Of a DNA stretch of 22,947 nucleotides, positions 17,619 through 22,947 are shown piece after piece; the stretch's first letter is position 1, and each line of letters starts with the position of its first letter. A program made the translations under genes and the position numbers. The DNA is from HGM05232 sp036661515. Its GTDB lineage: Bacteria > Bacteroidota > Bacteroidia > Bacteroidales > Muribaculaceae. Where the stretch lies: NCBI GenBank assembly GCA_036661515.1, contig JAVWYO010000031.1, positions 1 through 22,947 of the forward strand. The letters are read 5' to 3'. The notes under the pieces are model-generated. The model had not been told where the DNA came from. It made no database searches and saw nothing but the letters and a program-made list of their open reading frames with translations.

Positions 17619-17628
17619 TATCATGATA
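17619..17628. repeat. 10-bp perfect palindrome upstream of tdk
   Basis: TATCATGATA is a perfect inverted repeat lying 35 nt before the tdk start codon, inside a run of AT dinucleotides. It could be an operator, but AT-rich sequence makes short palindromes common. Confidence 0.3.
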
Positions 17629-17662
17629 AATATATATATACATTGAATGAACTTGTTGAGAT

Positions 17663-18289
17663 ATGGATAGAAGAGGCAAATTATATTTCAGATATGGAAC
17701 TATGGGTTCCGCAAAGACTGCTATTTTATTAACCACCGCTTATAATTTTGAAGAGCGTGGAATGGAATATATGTGTTTGAAGCCTGTTATTGATAATAGA
17801 GAGAAAGACAATGTGATAAAATCGCGCATCGGTATTTCGCGTGCTTGTAGCTGGGTATATCCCGATACCGATATCTATGAACTTGCAAAAAATATTTTTG
17901 AAGAGACTTTAATAGTGAAAGATTGGATTCTCATTGATGAAGCTCAATTCCTATCACGCACACAAGTCGATCAATTAGCACGCATTGTTGATGATTATGG
18001 GAGTAATATTATATGTTATGGTTTGCGCACCGACTTCCAGTCAAATATGTTTGAAGGGTCAAAACGCTTATTTGAAATTGCCGATACTATTGATGAGATA
18101 AAATCGACATGCACCTGTGGACGCAAGACGATAATTAATGCCAGAATTGATAAAAATGGCAATGTGGTCACCGATGGCCGTCAGGTAGAGATTGGTGGCG
18201 ATGATAAGTACGTTGCACTATGTCGTCATTGCTGGCGTAGCCGTTGCTTAGAGTCAAAAGAGCGTGATGCCTTGAATTTCAACGATTAA
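17663..18289 (+). CDS. tdk: Thymidine kinase (type II)
   Basis: The enzyme phosphorylates thymidine to dTMP in the pyrimidine salvage pathway in the cytosol. It aligns along its length with E. coli Tdk: LYFRYGTM at the start, NFEERGM, DEAQFL (92-97, with catalytic Glu93), and CYGLRTDF (118-125). It also has the lasso and zinc region with C150, C152, C187 and C190. The 208-residue length is normal. The phosphate-binding loop at 12-19 reads GTMGSAKT, so Ala stands where the E. coli enzyme has Gly before the Lys. The Lys and Thr are kept, so activity is still expected. Its stop faces the convergent YhcH-family gene 25 nt away, with no clear hairpin between them. Confidence 0.9.
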   Translation: MDRRGKLYFRYGTMGSAKTAILLTTAYNFEERGMEYMCLKPVIDNREKDNVIKSRIGISRACSWVYPDTDIYELAKNIFEETLIVKDWILIDEAQFLSRTQVDQLARIVDDYGSNIICYGLRTDFQSNMFEGSKRLFEIADTIDEIKSTCTCGRKTIINARIDKNGNVVTDGRQVEIGGDDKYVALCRHCWRSRCLESKERDALNFND

Positions 18290-18314
18290 TCTAAGACGCT
18301 GTTTTAATCTATTT

Positions 18315-18770
18315 CTAAACCATAATTTTAAAGCAGAGCTTATTTATCTCACCACTACCTATAATCGGAGCATGAGCATCTTGTGGAAACATTATGCAGA
18401 AATCTCCAGGATTTAAGGTGTAGTACGCTTTTGGTGTGTCGCCATAAAATGCACGGTCTAATGTTTCATCATATCCCTCAATCAACTCTGTCAATAAATC
18501 AGTACGTTTCCAGCCAATAATCTCAGTTGCATTGATTGGAACATGAATGTCGATATATTTTCTATGGACTTCAAGTATCTGTTCATATTTTGACTTTAAA
18601 GTAGCAGTGTCTATATTTACAAAAAGCCTATCGCCATTAATATTAACACGCTTAGTGTTAGTCAACTTGTGTGCGTCAAAACCATGACTTCGTATCCACT
18701 GAAATGCCATTGCAAATTGTGGGTGAAGTGTCTCAATAATAGCAGTGTCGTCAATATTTCCAATAATCAT
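18315..18770 (-). CDS. YhcH/YjgK/YiaL-family cupin-like protein
   Basis: The product is a 151-residue member of the DUF386 (PF04074) family, small beta-barrel metal-binding proteins. Some members act on sugars; the sialic-acid-linked YhcH/NanQ is reported to interconvert sialic acid anomers. Recognisable parts are the start MIIGNIDD, the block EVHRKYIDIHVPI, and the C-terminal PQDAHAPIIG, whose Glu/His residues are candidate metal ligands. I choose the ATG at 18770 over one at 18809: family members begin MIIG, and a consensus -7 box (18792-18799) lies inside the longer version. No sialic acid or other sugar genes are nearby, so the substrate is unknown. Confidence 0.8.
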   Translation of the reverse strand: MIIGNIDDTAIIETLHPQFAMAFQWIRSHGFDAHKLTNTKRVNINGDRLFVNIDTATLKSKYEQILEVHRKYIDIHVPINATEIIGWKRTDLLTELIEGYDETLDRAFYGDTPKAYYTLNPGDFCIMFPQDAHAPIIGSGEINKLCFKIMV

Positions 18771-18791
18771 AATATAGAGTATTTTTCTCTG

Positions 18792-18799
18792 CAAATATA
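18792..18799 (-). promoter_or_regulatory. -7 element of the YhcH-family gene
   Basis: On the - strand TATATTTG fits TAnnTTTG and lies 21 nt before the chosen ATG at 18770, giving a leader of roughly 15 nt. No TTG lies at the standard spacing upstream. Its position supports the shorter protein start. Confidence 0.5.
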
Positions 18800-18904
18800 G
18801 CCAACGCAAAATGATTTTACCTTATCAAAGTCAGCAAATAATAAATTTGGTATTGAAAATTAATTCTTTATATCGTTTGCCCCAAGATATTTTATGGCAT
18901 TAAA

Positions 18905-18935
18905 AAAAGTCGGTAGATCATTTCTGCCGACTTTT
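18905..18935 (-). terminator. Strong intrinsic terminator of the aspS-nif3-zinc-ribbon operon
   Basis: AAAAGTCGGTAG (18905-18916) pairs with CTGCCGACTTTT (18924-18935) in a 12-bp stem with one wobble or mismatch around a 7-nt loop. On the - strand it is followed by seven T, and on the + strand by a T4 inside the stem arm. It lies 25 nt past the stop of the zinc-ribbon gene, ending the leftward operon and insulating the YhcH-family gene. Confidence 0.85.
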
Positions 18936-18959
18936 CAATTAGGTTGTTTATTTTTTGAT

Positions 18960-19724
18960 TTATTCGCTAACACCTGCAAGTTCAGGGTCAATCATGATGC
19001 GACCGCAATATTCACATACGATGATCTTTTTGCGCATCTTGATTTCCATTTGACGTTGGGGTGGAATACGGTTGAAGCAACCGCCACAAGCATTACGTTG
19101 AATGTAAACAATACCAAGACCGTTACGGGCATTTTTGCGTATGCGCTTAAATGCTGTTAGAAGTCGGGGCTCAATTTTTGCTTCAAGTTTCTTTGCTTGT
19201 TCACGAATTTTTTCTTCGTCTTGCTTAGTTTCTGAAACTATTTCTTCAAGCTCGCTTCTTTTTTCAGATAGAATGTGGTTACGGTCACTAAGATTTTCTT
19301 CTGCAGCTTCTACTTCGCGAGTTTTTTGTTCGCTTTGTTCGATAAACTCTTTGATACGTTTTTCTGCAAGTTCAATCGTTAAGTTTTGATATTCAATTTC
19401 TTTAGAAAGGAAGTCAAATTCGCGGTTATTGCGCACATTGTCCTGTTGTTCAGTATATTTCGCAATCATTTCACCTGACTTTGCCATCTCTTCTTTTTTG
19501 GCGTCTATCCCATCTTTCAAAGTAGCAATCTCAGTCTTATAATTTTGAATACGAGTTTCAAGACCGACTATTTCGTCTTCAAGGTCACGAACTTCAAGAG
19601 GAAGTTCGCCACGCAAAGTCTTAATACGGTCAACTTCTGAAAGTAATGTTTGAAGATCATAGAGCGCCTTTAAGCGTTCTTCAACTGTCAGTTCTTTTTC
19701 GTTTTTTGTCTTATCGTTAGCCAT
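18960..19724 (-). CDS. Coiled-coil protein with C-terminal C4 zinc ribbon (COG1579 type)
   Basis: The 254-residue cytosolic protein consists of a long, highly charged coiled-coil hairpin (about 10-185, rich in E, K and L with heptad spacing). A zinc ribbon follows, with C213, C216, C237 and C240 in CGGC and CEYC. This is the COG1579 (PF02591) architecture, also known from the chlamydial protein CT398. The molecular function is not settled; roles in nucleic-acid or secretion-related assemblies have been proposed for relatives. It starts 3 nt after the Nif3-family stop, so it is co-transcribed and perhaps translationally coupled. This adjacency is frequent in bacteria. Confidence 0.85.
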   Translation of the reverse strand: MANDKTKNEKELTVEERLKALYDLQTLLSEVDRIKTLRGELPLEVRDLEDEIVGLETRIQNYKTEIATLKDGIDAKKEEMAKSGEMIAKYTEQQDNVRNNREFDFLSKEIEYQNLTIELAEKRIKEFIEQSEQKTREVEAAEENLSDRNHILSEKRSELEEIVSETKQDEEKIREQAKKLEAKIEPRLLTAFKRIRKNARNGLGIVYIQRNACGGCFNRIPPQRQMEIKMRKKIIVCEYCGRIMIDPELAGVSE

Positions 19725-19727
19725 AGC

Positions 19728-20819
19728 CTACAAATAATTTATCGGATTTTTTTCTTTATCAGGATAATAGGTTGCAAAGTTAGGGATTTTTTTCTGAATT
19801 ATGTTATAAAAAATCTCTTTTGTGAACTGTTCACTCTCGTAGTGCCCAATATCTGCAATAATAATTGATGTGCCAAATGTGGTAAAGTCGTGATATTTAA
19901 CATCTCCAGTTACATAAATGTCGGCTCCTGCATCTATTGCTTTTTTAATTAAAAATGCGCCACTGCCACCACATAGTGCAACTTTAGAAACGTCATTGAT
20001 TTGGGCTGACGAATATCTAACGGCTCCAACGCCAAAAATGTTTTTAAGCCGTTCCAAAAATTTGACTTTATTTTCGGGCATAATATTACCAATAACACCG
20101 CTCCCACAGTATCTTGAATCGTTAGCCAATTGAATTATATCAAAAGCGGGTTCTTCATAAGGGTGAGCATCTATCAATGCTTTTATTATCGCTGATTTCT
20201 TTGCCATTGGGGCTATTACTTCAATTTTCACTTCGGCCTCATTGTGTAGCTCATTGAGCGTGCCTACAAATGGATTTGCTCCCGCTTTAGCGCGAAATGA
20301 GCCTGTCCCATTTACGCAATAGCTACAAGAATCGTAATTCCCTATCTCTCCAGCTCCTGCCGCAAATAGCGCTGCTTGAACGCTATCGCAGTGCGATTGT
20401 GGCACGAATGTAGCAATCTTTATTAGCGACCCTTGTTGAGGCTGTAACACTTCGATGGCGGTAAGTCCAAGTTTCGATGCCATGATATGCGATACACCAC
20501 CCCAAGCATTATCTATATTGGTGTGTGCCGAATATAATGCGACATCGTTTTTGATAGCTTTCAGCACAATTCGTTCTATCTCATTCTTTCCACTAATTGA
20601 TTTTAATCCTTTAAATAGGAGTGGGTGATGTGAGATGATGAGGTTGCAACCTTTAGCAATCGTTTCGTCAAGAATAGCTTCAGTTATGTCAACACATAGC
20701 ATGGCTCCAGTAGCTTCATTGCGCGTGTTGCCTACTTGCAATCCTGCATTGTCGTAGTCCTCTTGCAAATAAAGCGGAGCAAAATCCTCTATGGCTTTTA
20801 TAATGTCGGCTATTATCAT
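19728..20819 (-). CDS. Nif3-family dinuclear metal protein with central insert
   Basis: This member of the Nif3/YbgI (COG0327) family forms toroidal hexamers with a two-metal centre. Family members are annotated as GTP cyclohydrolase I type 2, although the physiological reaction is unclear. Metal ligands are visible as HHP (64-66), the AHTNID motif near residue 100, and DIGHYESE near residue 325. At 363 residues it is longer than E. coli YbgI (247). The extra part, about 130-235, contains the GNYDSCSY and HPYEEPA motifs of the PII-like insert found in longer homologs. The gene lies 7 nt after aspS and 3 nt before the zinc-ribbon gene, in one operon. Confidence 0.88.
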   Translation of the reverse strand: MIIADIIKAIEDFAPLYLQEDYDNAGLQVGNTRNEATGAMLCVDITEAILDETIAKGCNLIISHHPLLFKGLKSISGKNEIERIVLKAIKNDVALYSAHTNIDNAWGGVSHIMASKLGLTAIEVLQPQQGSLIKIATFVPQSHCDSVQAALFAAGAGEIGNYDSCSYCVNGTGSFRAKAGANPFVGTLNELHNEAEVKIEVIAPMAKKSAIIKALIDAHPYEEPAFDIIQLANDSRYCGSGVIGNIMPENKVKFLERLKNIFGVGAVRYSSAQINDVSKVALCGGSGAFLIKKAIDAGADIYVTGDVKYHDFTTFGTSIIIADIGHYESEQFTKEIFYNIIQKKIPNFATYYPDKEKNPINYL

Positions 20820-20826
20820 TCTATAA

Positions 20827-22587
20827 TTATTCTTTTTCTTTTAGGTCTAATTTAATGCACAATTCTTCGAGCTGAGAGTCGTCAATTGTTGATGGCGCAT
20901 CAGTCATCACACAACGTCCCGAATTGTTCTTAGGAAAGGCAATAACATCGCGTATCGAGTCGAGTTCTGCAAGAATTGAAACTACACGGTCAAATCCAAA
21001 GGCAAGTCCACCATGAGGTGGCGCACCATATTTGAATGCTTGCATCAAGAAGCCAAATTGTTCTTGCGCACGCTCTTTGGTAAATCCAAGAAGGCTAAAC
21101 ATCTTATCTTGTAGCTTAGGGTCGTGAATACGAATACTGCCACCTCCAAGTTCTACGCCATTAACTACCATGTCATAGGCATTAGCTCTTACGCTACCTG
21201 TGTCGCTGTCAAGCAATGGTATATCTTCGGGCTTAGGAGATGTAAATGGGTGGTGCATTGCATAGAAACGTTGCGTCTCTTCGTCCCATTCAAATAATGG
21301 GAAATCTATAACCCAAAGTGGTGCAAAGACGCTCTTATTGCGAAGCCCTAAGCGGTCGCCCATAAATAGTCGAAGGTCGCCAAGTGCTTTGCGAGTCTTC
21401 ATTGCATCACCTGCTAAGATGAGGATAAGGTCGCCTGCTACTGCTCCGCAACGCTCACACCATGTTTTAATTTCATCGTCGGTATAGAATTTGCTGGCCG
21501 AACTTTTAATGCTACCATCTTCTTCTATTTTTGCCCAAACGAGTCCCTTTGCTCCCACTTGTGGACGCTTAACGAAGTCGGTCAACTCATCAAGTTGCTT
21601 ACGTGTATATGATGCACAACCAGTGGCACATATTGCTCCAACGTATTTTGCACTGTCAAATACTACAAAGTTTTTACCTTCGGTTAAGTCTTTCAACTCC
21701 ACAAATTTCATATCAAAACGAATATCAGGCTTATCACTACCATAATATTTCATAGCATCAGCCCATGTCATACGTGGAAATTGCTCGTTGAAATCAATAT
21801 TTTTTACATATTTAAAAATATGCTTTATTAAGCCCTCAAAAAGTTGAAGAATATCCTCTTGTTTTACAAATGACATCTCACAGTCAATTTGTGTAAATTC
21901 TGGCTGGCGGTCGGCTCTCAAATCTTCGTCACGAAAGCATTTAGCAATTTGAAAATAGCGGTCAAATCCCGATACCATAAGCAATTGCTTAAATAGCTGA
22001 GGCGACTGGGGTAGGGCGTAAAACTCTCCTGAATTCATGCGCGAGGGCACAACAAAGTCACGAGCTCCCTCTGGAGTCGACTTTATAAGTATAGGTGTTT
22101 CCACCTCAAGAAATCCATTCTCATCAAGAAACTTTCGAAGCTCAAACCCTATCTTGTGCCTTAGCTCAAGATTCTTTCTCACAGCCGAACGTCGTAGGTC
22201 AAGATAGCGATATTGCATGCGAATGTCATCGCCTCCATCAGTTGCATCTTCTATTGTGAATGGGGGGACCTCGCTGGTATTTAATATATTGAGATCATTA
22301 GCGATTATCTCAATATCTCCAGTAGGAATATTGCTGTTTTTGCTCGTTCGTTCAGTAACATTACCTGTTACTTGAATCACATATTCACGTCCAAGGTGAT
22401 TAGCCTTTTCGCAAAGTTCTGCATTTGTGTCATTGTTAAATACAATTTGGGTTATACCATAACGGTCGCGAATGTCAATAAATGTCATTCCGCCCATTTT
22501 GCGTGAGCGTTGTACCCACCCTGCTAAAGTGACTTCTGTCCCTACGTCTTTCAGGCGTAGCTCGCCACAAGTTTTTGATCTATACAT
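20827..22587 (-). CDS. aspS: Aspartyl-tRNA synthetase
   Basis: This class II synthetase charges tRNA-Asp with aspartate. The 586-residue chain has an N-terminal OB-fold anticodon domain (WVQRSRKMGGMTFIDIRD near 24-41). The catalytic core has QSPQLFKQ (194-201), motif 2 with CFRDEDLRADRQPEFTQID (217-235), and motif 3 GGLAFGFDR (526-534). The GAD insert typical of bacterial AspRS lies between them, about 290-410. Length and order are those of the bacterial type. It is the first gene of the aspS-nif3-zinc-ribbon operon. The leader is about 75 nt if the -7 element at 22670-22677 is used, and I see no T-box or attenuator in it. Confidence 0.95.
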   Translation of the reverse strand: MYRSKTCGELRLKDVGTEVTLAGWVQRSRKMGGMTFIDIRDRYGITQIVFNNDTNAELCEKANHLGREYVIQVTGNVTERTSKNSNIPTGDIEIIANDLNILNTSEVPPFTIEDATDGGDDIRMQYRYLDLRRSAVRKNLELRHKIGFELRKFLDENGFLEVETPILIKSTPEGARDFVVPSRMNSGEFYALPQSPQLFKQLLMVSGFDRYFQIAKCFRDEDLRADRQPEFTQIDCEMSFVKQEDILQLFEGLIKHIFKYVKNIDFNEQFPRMTWADAMKYYGSDKPDIRFDMKFVELKDLTEGKNFVVFDSAKYVGAICATGCASYTRKQLDELTDFVKRPQVGAKGLVWAKIEEDGSIKSSASKFYTDDEIKTWCERCGAVAGDLILILAGDAMKTRKALGDLRLFMGDRLGLRNKSVFAPLWVIDFPLFEWDEETQRFYAMHHPFTSPKPEDIPLLDSDTGSVRANAYDMVVNGVELGGGSIRIHDPKLQDKMFSLLGFTKERAQEQFGFLMQAFKYGAPPHGGLAFGFDRVVSILAELDSIRDVIAFPKNNSGRCVMTDAPSTIDDSQLEELCIKLDLKEKE

Positions 22588-22669
22588 AATATCTTTAATT
22601 CTTTCTGTTATTTATATTATTTTAAACGTGTAATCCTTAATCTAATTTAGGCTACTTCGTAATATCATG

Positions 22670-22699
22670 CAAAAATAACACAAACCGACGATATAACAC
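22670..22699 (-). promoter_or_regulatory. Promoter of the aspS operon
   Basis: On the - strand, TATTTTTG (22677-22670) matches the -7 consensus. Exactly 19 nt upstream stands GTG (22699-22697), one base off the TTG expected at -33. Transcription would start near 22663. Confidence 0.52.
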
Positions 22700-22805
22700 A
22701 CCGAGAGATGAAAAAAATGAATACTTTTTTTTTAATGAATATCATTGAAAATAAGGGCATTAAAATTAAACTACTATTTTTGAGCAAAATATTTGACTAA
22801 AATGC

Positions 22806-22835
22806 TTGCATTTATGAAAAATAGCCGTAACTTTG
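22806..22835 (+). promoter_or_regulatory. Consensus promoter of tRNA-Pro
   Basis: TTG (22806-22808), a 19-nt spacer and TAACTTTG (22828-22835) form a textbook Bacteroidetes vegetative promoter. The start would be near 22842, about 20 nt before the tRNA. A second -7-like TATTTTTG at 22775-22782 has no partner at -33. Confidence 0.8.
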
Positions 22836-22861
22836 CATCGCATTTCACAAATGAAATCATT

Positions 22862-22936
22862 CGGGGTGTAGCGCAGTCCGGTTAGCGCACCTGCTTTGGG
22901 AGCAGGGGGTCCCAAGTTCGAATCTTGGTACCCCGA
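22862..22936 (+). tRNA. tRNA-Pro, anticodon UGG
   Basis: The 75-nt sequence folds into a full cloverleaf. The 7-bp acceptor stem pairs CGGGGTG with TACCCCG, including one G-T pair. The D arm is GCGC/GCGC and the anticodon arm is CCTGC/GCAGG with loop TTTGGGA, giving anticodon TGG. The T arm is CCAAG/CTTGG with loop TTCGAAT. The discriminator base is A. The CCA tail is not encoded, since ACAAAA follows, so it must be added after transcription. Confidence 0.97.
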
Positions 22937-22947
22937 CAAAAGCCTGA

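Noticed and set aside
1..22947. Search for CRISPR arrays, insertion sequences, integrases, toxin-antitoxin or defence genes
   Set aside because: No regular spaced repeats, terminal inverted repeats, transposase or integrase motifs were seen. All larger frames belong to housekeeping families.

Overview
The window looks like part of a Bacteroidales chromosome, possibly Muribaculaceae-like, although the family cannot be fixed from sequence alone. The evidence is the AT-rich base composition, promoters of the Bacteroidetes type (TTG about 19 nt upstream of TAnnTTTG), absence of clear Shine-Dalgarno sequences, a TamL lipoprotein in place of proteobacterial TamA, a Bacteroidetes-type LptD C-terminus, and a folP-cdaA gene pair. 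It reads as core genome. I see no insertion sequence, phage gene, CRISPR array or toxin-antitoxin module. Ten Ns at 8642-8651 mark a scaffold join inside tamB.

Region 1 (1-10.9 kb) is outer-membrane biogenesis. lptD (LPS insertion) on the + strand meets tamL on the - strand tail to tail with a 4-bp overlap. tamL is the last gene of a leftward series made of a VanZ-like membrane protein, tamB and tamL. tamB is interrupted only by the N gap: deleting the Ns restores one 1590-codon frame. Both lptD and tamB appear to start with TTG.

Region 2 (11.0-15.7 kb, + strand) starts with two paralogous 11-TM sodium:neurotransmitter-symporter-family transporters. Between them lies a gene for a 102-residue single-TM protein that is translationally coupled to the first. 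folP (dihydropteroate synthase) and cdaA (diadenylate cyclase) follow.

Region 3 (15.7-19 kb) holds a peroxide-defence operon on the - strand: perR followed by a reverse-order rubrerythrin, with its own promoter and a Per-box-like operator. Diverging from it is a secreted PepSY-like protein, followed by thymidine kinase. A YhcH/YiaL-family protein lies opposite.

Region 4 (19-22.9 kb) is a tightly spaced leftward operon, aspS, a Nif3-family protein and a coiled-coil zinc-ribbon protein, ending in a strong intrinsic terminator. A tRNA-Pro(UGG) with a textbook promoter diverges from it at the right edge.

No clearly new multi-gene system is evident. The most promising unknown is the small membrane protein between the two NSS transporters, which recalls the small-subunit arrangement of MetPS. 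The PerR circuit is the best-supported regulatory observation.
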